NCBI GenBank assembly: GCA_035531775.1
Contig: DATKSG010000019.1
Coordinates: 1-36,591, forward strand
Direction of reading: 5' to 3'
Source: DATKSG01 sp035531775
Lineage (GTDB): Bacteria > Actinomycetota > Acidimicrobiia > Acidimicrobiales > UBA8190
Length of the DNA stretch: 36,591 bases
The notes beneath the pieces were generated by a model. That model saw only the letters and a program-made list of their open reading frames with translations. It was not told the DNA's origin and did no database searches. Below are positions 1 to 7,425 of this stretch, piece by piece. A program made the translations under genes and the position numbers. Numbering within the stretch: the stretch's first letter is position 1; the number at the start of each line of letters is the position of its first letter.

Positions 1-2
1 TG

Positions 3-311
3 CTGGCCCACCTCGACAGTTGGGGTACGGCCGCCGCAGCCGGCGTCCTGGCGGTGCTGGCGAACAACCTTCCAGCCGCCTCGGTACTAGCCGCCCGTCA
101 CCCACCGCATCCTTTTGCCCTACTGGTGGGCCTCGATCTGGGGCCCAATCTCTTCCTCACCGGCTCGTTGTCATCACTGCTGTGGTGGCAGGCCGCCAAA
201 CTCGCCGGCGCACACCCTTCAGCGCGACGAGCGAGCCGCCTCGGGCTGATCTCGGTACCACTGGCCATGGCAGGCGCCGTGGGAGTGCTGACCATGACCG
301 GAGCGCACTAG
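3..311 (+). CDS. ArsB/SLC13-type ion permease, C-terminal end (partial)
   Basis: The window opens inside a gene read in the frame starting at base 3. The 102 visible residues end at a TAG. They contain a loop with NNLPAAS, then GLDLGPNLFLTGSLSSLLWW, then a last hydrophobic helix. A conserved NNLP segment followed by a G-x-x-LGPN-x-x-x-TGSL segment is typical of the last part of arsenite/SLC13-type permeases (the ArsB/ion-transporter superfamily), which move anions across the inner membrane. The substrate cannot be read from this end. It converges with the leftward dehydrogenase gene, with only about 30 bp between. The family call is from recalled motifs, so arsenite specificity is not claimed. 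Confidence 0.7.
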   Translation: MAHLDSWGTAAAAGVLAVLANNLPAASVLAARHPPHPFALLVGLDLGPNLFLTGSLSSLLWWQAAKLAGAHPSARRASRLGLISVPLAMAGAVGVLTMTGAH

Positions 312-342
312 CCACGACCCGGCCCGGCCCACCACCCGCCGC

Positions 343-1671
343 TCAGGGGAATAGACCTCGAGCCGCAATGGCGTCGGCCACTCTCTGCACAGCCAGGGCG
401 CCGGCGGCTCGGCGCATCGACACCTCGAGAGTCTGCGCCTTGGACCATACGGCGGCGAACGCGTCATCCATGGTGCGACCCAAACGGGTGGCCACGGTGT
501 CTTCGTCCCACGCATAGCCCTGTCTGCTCTGGGCCCACTCGAAATACGACGCGGTGACCCCCCCGGCGTTGGCCAGGATGTCGGGCACCACGAGGATGCC
601 ACGCTGGTCGAGCACTCGATCGGCCTCGGGGGTGGTGGGACCGTTGGCTGCTTCCACCACCATCTGGGCCGACAGCGCAGAAGCGGCCACGTGGTCGATG
701 GCGCCCTCGAGGGCAGCGGGCACAAGAAGCTCGGCCTCCACCGACCACAACGCAGCGCTGTCAATGGGGTGCCCCCCGTCGAACCCGGCCACCGACCCGG
801 TTGCCGTGACATGGTCCGAAAGCAAGCTGATGTCGAGGCCACCCGGATTGTGCACCGCCCCTCCGATGTCCCCCACGGCGACCACCCGCATCCCGGCTGA
901 CCACAGGAGGAAGGCCAAGGGGCCTCCCACCTTGCCGAAGCCCTGGATGACCACCCGGGCCCGGGCCAGTTCCATGTCCATGGCGGCAAAGGCAGAGCGC
1001 ACGCATCGGACGACGCCCGACGCCGTGGCCCCCGAATGGAGCTTCATCCCGCCGACGGCCAGCGGCTTCCCGGTCACCGTTCCGGGCAGCGACCGCCCGT
1101 GCAACATGTCGATGGTATCGAGCAACCACGCCATTACCCGCTCGTCGGTGTTGACGTCGGGTGCGGGCACGTCGCTGTCGGGCCCGAGCAACGACGAGAT
1201 CTCAAAGGTGTAGCGCCGGGTCAGGCGTTCGAGCTCTCCATCCGACAGCAGCCGGGGATCACAGCGCACACCACCCTTGGCGCCACCGAAGGGGATGTCC
1301 ACCACCGCCGTCTTCAACGTCATGTCGGCCGCCAGCGCCGCCACTTCACTGGCATGGACGTCGGGGTGGAAGCGAATGCCACCTTTGGCCGGCCCTCGGG
1401 TGGTGTCGTGATGGATGCGCCAACCCGTGAACACCTCGACGTGCCCCGTGTCCATGCGCACCGGCACCGACACTTCGAGAATCCGTTTGGGCACCCGTAA
1501 CAGCCGATGGATGTCAGGGTCCAACCCGGCCAGCACGGCGGCGTCGTCGATACGCCCGAGCACGGCAGCCCAGGGGTCGTATCTCCCAGCGGGGGCGGTG
1601 AGGGGACTCCCAGCGGGGGCGGCCGCCGCGGCGCCCTCGGCGGCCGCCGGCACGTCAGCCTGGTCCGTCAC
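343..1671 (-). CDS. Glu/Leu/Phe/Val dehydrogenase (glutamate dehydrogenase-like)
   Basis: A cytoplasmic NAD(P)-dependent amino-acid dehydrogenase of 442 residues, catalysing reversible oxidative deamination to a 2-oxo acid. The substrate domain shows GPAKGGIRFHP (about 93-103), the substrate-binding Lys in MTLK (about 120) and the catalytic Lys in PFGGAKGG (about 132). The Rossmann domain shows VVIQGFGKVG, and the C-terminal part has ILANAGGV. The GTG at 1671 is chosen because it overlaps the TGA of the upstream permease gene (GTGA), so the two are probably translationally coupled. A GTG four codons upstream is also in frame. The motif after TGKP is GGMKLHSGATASGV where glutamate dehydrogenases usually have GGS-x-GR-x-x-ATGxGV, so the true substrate may not be glutamate. 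Confidence 0.9.
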   Translation of the reverse strand: MTDQADVPAAAEGAAAAAPAGSPLTAPAGRYDPWAAVLGRIDDAAVLAGLDPDIHRLLRVPKRILEVSVPVRMDTGHVEVFTGWRIHHDTTRGPAKGGIRFHPDVHASEVAALAADMTLKTAVVDIPFGGAKGGVRCDPRLLSDGELERLTRRYTFEISSLLGPDSDVPAPDVNTDERVMAWLLDTIDMLHGRSLPGTVTGKPLAVGGMKLHSGATASGVVRCVRSAFAAMDMELARARVVIQGFGKVGGPLAFLLWSAGMRVVAVGDIGGAVHNPGGLDISLLSDHVTATGSVAGFDGGHPIDSAALWSVEAELLVPAALEGAIDHVAASALSAQMVVEAANGPTTPEADRVLDQRGILVVPDILANAGGVTASYFEWAQSRQGYAWDEDTVATRLGRTMDDAFAAVWSKAQTLEVSMRRAAGALAVQRVADAIAARGLFP

Positions 1672-2591
1672 GATGACCCGCACAGCTTGGCGACATCCCC
1701 GGTCGAGCGACGCCGACTCAGGAGATGGCCGGCGGCTTCATCCTCGGACTTGACGCTGGAGACGAGCGGGGACCGGGCGAGGGAATAGACCCCGCCGAAC
1801 AACGTGAGCACTGCCACCGCCTCGAGAGGGCCCCGCGGCCCCGCCAGGAGGAGCCGGTCACCGAAGAGAGACATACCGATGGCGATAGAGACGAGCGGGT
1901 CAACGATGACGAGGGTGGCTTGCGAGGAGGTAACCGGCCCGGCGTGGAAAGCGTTCTGGGTAAGGAACATCCCGGCCAAACCGCTCACGGCTAGGGCGTA
2001 GGGGGGCCAGTGCACGAAGAGCGACGACCAACTCCGGCTGATCTCGAGGTTCATCTCCTTGATCAGCGCCGCCGTGAAGGCGAAGGCGATGGCCGCCGAC
2101 ACACCGAACATGGCCGCTTTCCATGCCGCCGATCCCCGCCTGGTGGACAACACGGCCAGCGCAGCGGCGGCCACGCAGGCCCCCGTAACCGCCGCCCAGT
2201 CCACCGCCCCCGGCAGCTGGTCGCCGCCCCCGGGCGAGGCCAGCGCCAAGAATGAGGCCAGGCCAGCCGTGGCGGCCAGAGCGCCGACCCATTCACGCCA
2301 GGTCAGGGCGTGGTGGAACCAGAAGCCCAAGATCGCCACCAGGAACGGCAGCTCCAGCGTCAAGATGGGCTGCACGACCGTGATCCGGCCGTAGTGCAAG
2401 GCCGAGAACTGCAGCAGGAAGGCGGCGATCATGACGCCGAACCCGGCCAGCCACACCTTCCTCCGAAACGCATGAGCCATGAGGCTCAGGCGCATCGTCG
2501 ACTCCGCCGGCGCCGTCTCGACCCCCAGCCGTTGCAGGATGGTGGTCGTGGCGTTCGCAAATGCAGCGACGACGGCCAGCAGATAGGCCAT
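1668..2591 (-). CDS. DMT/EamA-type permease (NIPA-like)
   Basis: A multi-pass inner-membrane protein of about 307 residues with roughly nine to ten hydrophobic segments, the size and layout of drug/metabolite transporter superfamily members. The opening helix (MAYLLAVVAAFANAT) and the segment with GRITVVQPILTLELPF resemble actinobacterial DMT permeases related to the NIPA magnesium-transporter branch. The transported molecule is unknown. The start at 2591 is supported by an AAAGGAGG Shine-Dalgarno sequence just upstream, one of the few strong ones here. Its TGA overlaps the GTG of the downstream amino-acid dehydrogenase, suggesting an operon, perhaps for uptake or export of a related amine or amino acid (inference). 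Confidence 0.82.
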   Translation of the reverse strand: MAYLLAVVAAFANATTTILQRLGVETAPAESTMRLSLMAHAFRRKVWLAGFGVMIAAFLLQFSALHYGRITVVQPILTLELPFLVAILGFWFHHALTWREWVGALAATAGLASFLALASPGGGDQLPGAVDWAAVTGACVAAAALAVLSTRRGSAAWKAAMFGVSAAIAFAFTAALIKEMNLEISRSWSSLFVHWPPYALAVSGLAGMFLTQNAFHAGPVTSSQATLVIVDPLVSIAIGMSLFGDRLLLAGPRGPLEAVAVLTLFGGVYSLARSPLVSSVKSEDEAAGHLLSRRRSTGDVAKLCGSS

Positions 2592-2693
2592 TGCCTCCTT
2601 TTTAGCCCATGCCCCCTGTCTGGCGGCGGTTCCATGGCCATCGGTACGCTCTGGCCGCCGGGCCCCGACGGCCCGTGCCACCGAGGGGACCAC

Positions 2694-3917
2694 ATGTCAG
2701 ATCCGATCTCCGAGCAGGACTTCGAGCGCGAAGCACGAGCCTTCCTGGAAGCCAACGCCGAGCCCCGCGTCGAAGTCCGACGAGCCTGGGGAGAGGGCTC
2801 GGACCAGGTGTCGGTGCTCCCCGAGCGCACCCTCGAAGAGGAGCTGGCCGAATTGGAGCAGGCCCGGGCCTGGGCCCAGCGTCGCTTCGACGCCGGCTTC
2901 GGGTGGATCACCGGGCCACCCTCCTATGGCGGGCGGGGCCTCACCCGTGACCACCAACGGGTCTATGACGCCGTGGAGGGCGAGTTCTCCACCCCGCCAA
3001 TGACCGCATACGGGATCGGGCTGGGCATGGTGGCCCCGACCATCTTGGCCCATGCCACTGACGAGGTTAAGGAGTGCTACCTGCGTGCAATGTGGCGCGG
3101 CGACATAGTGGCCTGCCAGCTCTTCAGCGAGCCCGGAGCGGGAAGCGACCTGGCCGGGCTGCAGACCAGGGCTGTGCGCGACGGCGACGAGTGGCTCGTG
3201 ACCGGCCAGAAGGTGTGGACCTCCGGCGCCCACCTTTCCGACATCGGCGAGATCATCTGCCGGACCGATCCCGAGCTTCCCAAGCACAAGGGCCTCACCG
3301 GATTCGTGGTCGATATGCATGCTCCGGGCGTGGAGGTGCGGCCGCTGCGCCAGATCACCGGTGGCGCCTCGTTCAACGAAGTCTTCTTCACCGATGTCCG
3401 GGTGCCTGATTCGCACCGCCTGGGCGACGTGAACGGCGGTTGGACCGTCGCGCTCACCACGCTCATGAACGAACGGGCCGCCATCGGCGGTGGGATGGCC
3501 GGCAGCAGCAGCGGCAACATGGGCACCCAGCGACTGATCGAGCTCGTCCGCCACCAAGGTCGCCAGGACGACCTCCTGGTCCGACAGCAGGTCGCCGACA
3601 TCATCATCAACGGCAGGGTGGCCTCGTATACGAACCTGCGAGCCATGGCCAAGATCGCCGCCGGCCAGTTGCCGGGGCCCGAGATGTCCATCGCCAAGCT
3701 CTCGTTGACGATGAACATGCGTCGAATGGCGGAGTTGCTCTCGAGCGTGCTCGGCCCCAAGCTGGTGGCCGATTCGGGCGAGTGGGGCACCTACGCCTGG
3801 AGCCAATTCATCCTTGGCATCCCCGGCATGCGCGTGGCCGGAGGCACCGACGAGATCCTCCACAACATCATCGGCGAACGCGTCCTCGGGCTCCCGAAGG
3901 AGCCGGCCGCCCGCTAG
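2694..3917 (+). CDS. Acyl-CoA dehydrogenase
   Basis: An FAD-dependent acyl-CoA dehydrogenase of 407 residues that would introduce an alpha-beta double bond into an acyl-CoA. The FAD-contact segments QLFSEPGAGSDLAG and TGQKVWTSGAH lie in the middle domain, and the C-terminal helical domain ends with GGTDEILHNIIGERVLGLP. Medium-chain enzymes have the catalytic Glu in an E-G-T motif near the C-terminus. Here that position is Gly (GGT, about 383-385), as in many actinobacterial FadE paralogues, so the catalytic base is probably elsewhere. The ATG at 2694 is preceded by GAGGGG at a suitable distance. It is divergent from the DMT permease and converges on rnhB. The chain length of the substrate cannot be told. 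Confidence 0.92.
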   Translation: MSDPISEQDFEREARAFLEANAEPRVEVRRAWGEGSDQVSVLPERTLEEELAELEQARAWAQRRFDAGFGWITGPPSYGGRGLTRDHQRVYDAVEGEFSTPPMTAYGIGLGMVAPTILAHATDEVKECYLRAMWRGDIVACQLFSEPGAGSDLAGLQTRAVRDGDEWLVTGQKVWTSGAHLSDIGEIICRTDPELPKHKGLTGFVVDMHAPGVEVRPLRQITGGASFNEVFFTDVRVPDSHRLGDVNGGWTVALTTLMNERAAIGGGMAGSSSGNMGTQRLIELVRHQGRQDDLLVRQQVADIIINGRVASYTNLRAMAKIAAGQLPGPEMSIAKLSLTMNMRRMAELLSSVLGPKLVADSGEWGTYAWSQFILGIPGMRVAGGTDEILHNIIGERVLGLPKEPAAR

Positions 3918-3944
3918 CCGGGCGCAGTGGAGGTTGTCACCGGG

Positions 3945-4727
3945 CTACCGCCAGGGGAGGTTCTCGACGAACACCCAGCTGCGCCGGTGGATGGCGCTCA
4001 AGCCGTATCCGCACAGCGCCCGCTTGTGGGTGGGCGACGGATAGCCCTTGTTCCGGTCGAAGTCGAACGCCGGATACGAGTCGGCCACCGAGCGCATCAT
4101 GCGGTCCCGGGTGACCTTGGCCAACACCGACGCTGCGGCCACGCTGGCGCACAAGGCGTCGGCGCCGACGATGGTGGTGACGGCTGGCCGGCAAAGCTGG
4201 TCGTCGCCCTCCCTGATATGGCCGACTTCGAACTCGTCGAACAACGTCGGCTCGCTCGGAGGCGTCACGTAGTCGAAGTTCCCGTCGAGCACCACGGCGT
4301 CGGGCCGGGCATCGGCCGGCAAGGCGCCGAAGGCGCGATGGGTAGCCAGGCGCAAGGCGGCCGTCATGCCCAGACGGTCGCACTCCTCGGGCCCGGCATG
4401 ACCGACGGCCCACGCCGCGCACCAGGTACCCACCCGTTCGAACATGTCCTCCCGGGCCGTCTCAGGCAGCTGCTTGGAATCTCGTAGCCCGGTCGGCACC
4501 CGCCGCCGCGTGGCCTCCACTACCGCAACCCCCACTGAGAGGGGGCCGGCCCAGGCCCCCCGTCCCACTTCGTCCACGCCGGCCACCAGGCGGTATCCGT
4601 GTTGGAGCAGCCGACGCTCGCTGGTGAGACGTGGCACGGGCCGTTTCGGCGCGGTACGCGGCGATGGGCGCGCGGCACGAGAGTTGTCCTGACGCCCATT
4701 GTCGGCCGAAGCGGCCGGCCGCATCAT
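3945..4727 (-). CDS. rnhB: Ribonuclease HII
   Basis: Cleaves the RNA strand of RNA-DNA hybrids and removes single ribonucleotides misincorporated in DNA. The protein has 260 residues. VAGVDEVGRGAWAGP (about 48-62) carries the first catalytic Asp-Glu pair (D52, E53), followed by LRDSKQL. The later acidic residues are seen in VVLDGNFDY and in the helix KVTRDRMM. The C-terminal NKGYPSPTHKRAL corresponds to the family's HKGYxTxxH segment. The N-terminal 40 residues are basic and Ser/Pro-rich and look disordered. The start is set at the tandem ATGs 4727/4724; an AAGG lies close upstream. It is divergent from the Tudor-like gene and converges with the acyl-CoA dehydrogenase. Confidence 0.95.
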   Translation of the reverse strand: MMRPAASADNGRQDNSRAARPSPRTAPKRPVPRLTSERRLLQHGYRLVAGVDEVGRGAWAGPLSVGVAVVEATRRRVPTGLRDSKQLPETAREDMFERVGTWCAAWAVGHAGPEECDRLGMTAALRLATHRAFGALPADARPDAVVLDGNFDYVTPPSEPTLFDEFEVGHIREGDDQLCRPAVTTIVGADALCASVAAASVLAKVTRDRMMRSVADSYPAFDFDRNKGYPSPTHKRALCGYGLSAIHRRSWVFVENLPWR

Positions 4728-4784
4728 GACCTTGGCACGAAACTCATGGCTCGGCCATCGGGCAGAGCACAGGAGGGATGGGGG

Positions 4785-5024
4785 ATGGTCGATAGAATGA
4801 TGACCATGGCGAGCCTGACGCACGAGGTGCTGGCTGCCGGCACCCGGGTGGACGTCCGCAGTCGGTTCGTCGGCGCCTGGAGCCGCGGCTTCGAGGTGGC
4901 CGAACAAGTGGACGAGCACGGGTATCGGGTCCGCCGCCTGTCCGACGGGAGCATCCTTCCCGATGTCTTCGAGGAGGACGACGTGCGGCCCGAGCGCCGC
5001 AAGCAGGGCCTCTGGTGGTACTGA
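4785..5024 (+). CDS. Small conserved-looking protein with SH3/Tudor-like beta content
   Basis: A 79-residue soluble protein whose function I cannot name. The core is beta-rich with small polar turns (GTRVDVRSRF, WSRGFEVAE, GYRVRRLSDGS) and ends in WWY. This strand pattern is like an SH3 or Tudor-type barrel, but that is inference from the sequence pattern only. The ATG at 4785 follows AGGAGG (4771-4776) with eight bases between, the best Shine-Dalgarno sequence in this part of the window. ATGs at 4797, 4800 and 4806 are alternatives. It is divergent from rnhB and converges with the GYD gene. Confidence 0.75.
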   Translation: MVDRMMTMASLTHEVLAAGTRVDVRSRFVGAWSRGFEVAEQVDEHGYRVRRLSDGSILPDVFEEDDVRPERRKQGLWWY

Positions 5025-5041
5025 CCGGGCCCTGACACTGC

Positions 5042-5332
5042 TCAGGGGCCGCTCAGGGCGGCGATGAACTCGTCGATGGGCACCGCGGCCAGGGTCTTGG
5101 TCTTGAGCGTGCCCCGCGCCCCGAGCGCCACCGCCACCCGCGTGATGGTCTGCTCGTCCGGTGCCTCCAAGACGGTGGCGAAGTCGTAGGGCCCGAGCAA
5201 GGCCCATTGCGCCACCACCCTGGCCCCCATCGCTTCCACCTCGACATTGACCTGCAGCAGGCGGGCCGGGTTCTCGCGCAAGGTGGCCATGCCCTCGGGC
5301 CCGAGGGTCGAGAGCATCAGATAGGTCGACAT
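5042..5332 (-). CDS. GYD-domain protein
   Basis: A 96-residue cytoplasmic protein. It shows the alpha-beta ferredoxin-like pattern of GYD proteins: MSTYLMLSTLGPEG at the start, a central VEAMGARVVAQWALLGPYDF carrying the GPYD (GYD-like) motif, and a helix with QTITRVAVALGARG. The biochemical role of this family is not well established. A -10 box TAGCGT ends six bases before the ATG, so a leaderless message is likely. The TAG of that box is also the stop codon of the rpiB-like gene just upstream, so the two genes are adjacent but the GYD gene can be transcribed alone. Confidence 0.85.
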   Translation of the reverse strand: MSTYLMLSTLGPEGMATLRENPARLLQVNVEVEAMGARVVAQWALLGPYDFATVLEAPDEQTITRVAVALGARGTLKTKTLAAVPIDEFIAALSGP

Positions 5333-5338
5333 GGCCGC

Positions 5339-5344
5339 ACGCTA
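5339..5344 (-). promoter_or_regulatory. -10 box of the GYD gene (TAGCGT)
   Basis: TAGCGT on the minus strand ends six bases before the ATG at 5332. Its first three bases are the stop codon of the rpiB-like gene. Confidence 0.6.
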
Positions 5345-5821
5345 GCGCGACGTGTCCGACGCTCCTCGGTCGGCGCCCCGGCCGGCGCCGGGGCCCGGCA
5401 CCGGAGCCGGCCATGGTTCCAGCCGTCCGATGGCCGCCAGTTCGGAGTCCTCAGGCTCGGTGCCCAGAAAGGCCGACAGCATCTGCCGGACCACGGCCAA
5501 GGAGGCCAGCCGAAGGCCGAAAGCCAAGACGTTGGCATCGTTCCAGCGCCGCGCGCCGGCTGCCGTCTCGGCGTCGGTACACAGCGCAGCGCGCACTCCG
5601 GGCACCTTGTTGGCGGCCATGGCCACGCCGGTGCCGGTGTGGCAGCACACCACTCCCCGCTCCGCCCTGCCGCCGGCCACGGCCTCACCCACGGCCCGCC
5701 CCACCTCGGGCCACTCGGCGCCGGCCGCCACCGTGTCGACGTCGTGGCCGCCTGACACCAACTCGGCCACCAGCGCCGCCGTGAGCTCGGTGTCCTCGTC
5801 GGTGCCGAAGGCGATACGCAC
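5342..5821 (-). CDS. rpiB: RpiB/LacA/LacB-family sugar-phosphate isomerase, atypical active site
   Basis: A 159-residue protein of the RpiB fold, the type that interconverts ribose 5-phosphate and ribulose 5-phosphate. The residues VVCCHTGTGVAMAANK (about 58-72) align with the E. coli RpiB segment around catalytic Cys65, so Cys60 is the equivalent. RRWNDANVLAFG (about 91-102) aligns with the HNDxNVL segment, but the ring-opening His99 of E. coli is Trp93 here. The usual DH pair near the N-terminus reads DE. The C-terminal 25 residues are Gly/Ala/Pro-rich. The GTG start follows a TAACTT box by six bases. The fold call is firm; the reaction may differ from ribose-5-phosphate isomerisation. Confidence 0.82.
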   Translation of the reverse strand: MRIAFGTDEDTELTAALVAELVSGGHDVDTVAAGAEWPEVGRAVGEAVAGGRAERGVVCCHTGTGVAMAANKVPGVRAALCTDAETAAGARRWNDANVLAFGLRLASLAVVRQMLSAFLGTEPEDSELAAIGRLEPWPAPVPGPGAGRGADRGASDTSR

Positions 5822-5827
5822 GTCCCG

Positions 5828-5833
5828 AAGTTA
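5828..5833 (-). promoter_or_regulatory. -10 box of the rpiB-like gene (TAACTT)
   Basis: TAACTT on the minus strand ends six bases before the GTG at 5821. Confidence 0.55.
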
Positions 5834-5862
5834 ACCGCGGCTCCGCTGCCGGTGACCGTAGG

Positions 5863-7377
5863 TCAGCGCAGCTCGGAGCGTCGCACCTTGCCCATGGCGT
5901 TGCGAGGGAGCTCGTCGAGGTAGCGCACGAGGCGGGGCCGCTTGTACGGGGCCAGCTGGTCGACGGCGAAGGACAGCAGTGCTTCCGGGTCCGGTGGCGT
6001 CCCCTCGGCCGGCACCACCCAGGCCGTGACCACCTCCCCCCACTCGTCGGAAGGGGTGCCGGTCACGGCCACCTCGGCCACCGCCCGGTGGCGCAGGAGC
6101 ACGTCCTCGACCTCGGCTGGGTAGACGTTGTAGCCACCGGAGATGACGACGTCGCCGCGGCGCCCCAAGATGCGGACGTAGCCGTCGCTTACCTCGGCCA
6201 GGTCGCCGGTGTGGAACCAGCCGTCGTCGAAGGCGTCGGCGGTGGCCGCCGGGCGCTCGAAGTAGCCCGAGAAGACCTGCGGCCCGCGCACCAGGACCTC
6301 GCCCGAGTCGTCGGCCACCTCGACGTCCACGCCCGGGAAGGGGAAACCCACCGTGCCCGAACGCCGCTCACCGACCAGCGGGTTGGAGATGGTGAGGAGC
6401 GTCTCGGTCATGCCGTAGCGCTCCAGGACGTCCACACCTTGGTCCCGGAGCCCGCTGTGCAGGTCGGCCGCCAGCGGCGCGGAGCCCGACACGGCCAGTC
6501 GGAGCCGCCCGAGCTCGCCGGCGCGACCGGTGGCGGCGATCTTGAAGAACATGGTGGGCACCCCGAAGAACAAGGTGGCGCGGTGGGACTCGGCGGCGTC
6601 GAGCACCGACCCCGCGTCGAAACCCGGCAGGAGCACGGCCGAGGCACCGACGGCCAGAGTCGTGTACAGCGCGGCGCACAGGCCGTGCCCGTGGAACAGC
6701 GGTAAGGCGTGCACCAACCGGTCGTCAGGGCTCCACCCCCAGGAAAGGGCCAGCGAACGGCTGTTGGCCAGGAGGTTGGCGTGGCTCAGCACTGCTCCCT
6801 TCGGCGCCCCCGTGGTGCCCGAGGTGTAGGCCACCAAAGCCGGCGCTGTGGCGTCGGGAAGTGCTCGAGCGCCGGCGGCACAGTCAATCGTGCCGGACGT
6901 GGAGCGCACCCTCAGGGCGGTGTCGAGCAACATGACGGCTCCAGGTGCCGCCTCTTGCACCCACGCCGCTTGCGCCGCGTCGGCCATGATGGCGGCCTCG
7001 GGCCGGACGTCGCCCACGATGTGGGCCACCTCTCGCCGCGTGTAGGCCGGGTTGACTGGCACGACTGTCAGTCCCGCTCTCAGCGCTCCCACGTTGGAGA
7101 CGACGCCGTCGATGGAAGGGCCCGACCCCCACAGGACCCGGTCCCCGGGTCGCAGGCCCGAGGCCAGCAGGGCCTCGGCGGCCAGCGCGCTGCGCTCATC
7201 GAGTTCGCCGGCACGCACCCACCGCCGGCCGGCGACCGGGTCCAGGAGCACCGGCGCGGCCGGGGCGGCCGCCCAGGCCGCCGCCCACACGGCGGGCAGC
7301 GACCCGTCAGAGGTGAGATCGGCGGCCTCGAACGAACTGGCGCCGTAGAGATGACAGCTCCAGTGGCGGGGACGCAC
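5863..7377 (-). CDS. AMP-forming acyl-CoA synthetase, MatB/ACSF3-like
   Basis: A 504-residue ANL-superfamily enzyme that would activate a carboxylic acid to an acyl-adenylate and then an acyl-CoA. Visible motifs are the P-loop YTSGTTGAPKGA, YGMTETLLTISNP, the hinge region WFHTGDLAEV...GRRGDVVISGGYN, and the C-terminal catalytic Lys in RNAMGKVRRSEL. The stretch HALPLFHGHG and SNPLVGERRSGTVGFP resembles malonyl-CoA synthetases (MatB/ACSF3), so a short dicarboxylate such as malonate is a reasonable substrate guess. The GTG at 7377 is chosen because a TAGCGT -10 box ends seven bases before it. GTG 7386 is in frame but overlaps that box. The gene is divergent from the mannosidase. Confidence 0.9.
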   Translation of the reverse strand: MRPRHWSCHLYGASSFEAADLTSDGSLPAVWAAAWAAAPAAPVLLDPVAGRRWVRAGELDERSALAAEALLASGLRPGDRVLWGSGPSIDGVVSNVGALRAGLTVVPVNPAYTRREVAHIVGDVRPEAAIMADAAQAAWVQEAAPGAVMLLDTALRVRSTSGTIDCAAGARALPDATAPALVAYTSGTTGAPKGAVLSHANLLANSRSLALSWGWSPDDRLVHALPLFHGHGLCAALYTTLAVGASAVLLPGFDAGSVLDAAESHRATLFFGVPTMFFKIAATGRAGELGRLRLAVSGSAPLAADLHSGLRDQGVDVLERYGMTETLLTISNPLVGERRSGTVGFPFPGVDVEVADDSGEVLVRGPQVFSGYFERPAATADAFDDGWFHTGDLAEVSDGYVRILGRRGDVVISGGYNVYPAEVEDVLLRHRAVAEVAVTGTPSDEWGEVVTAWVVPAEGTPPDPEALLSFAVDQLAPYKRPRLVRYLDELPRNAMGKVRRSELR

Positions 7378-7384
7378 GCCGGCC

Positions 7385-7390
7385 ACGCTA
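7385..7390 (-). promoter_or_regulatory. -10 box of the acyl-CoA synthetase gene (TAGCGT)
   Basis: TAGCGT on the minus strand ends seven bases before GTG 7377, which decides between two possible GTG starts. Confidence 0.6.
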
Positions 7391-7413
7391 ACAACGACCG
7401 CCGCCGGCCGACC

Positions 7414-7419
7414 TAGCCT
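7414..7419 (+). promoter_or_regulatory. -10 box of the mannosidase gene (TAGCCT)
   Basis: TAGCCT ends six bases before the GTG at 7426, with no Shine-Dalgarno sequence. Confidence 0.6.
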
Positions 7420-7425
7420 GAGCAC

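Noticed and set aside
2310..2693. N-terminal extension of the acyl-CoA dehydrogenase
   Set aside because: It is antisense to the DMT permease, and the ATG at 2694 has a good Shine-Dalgarno sequence and begins the family domain.
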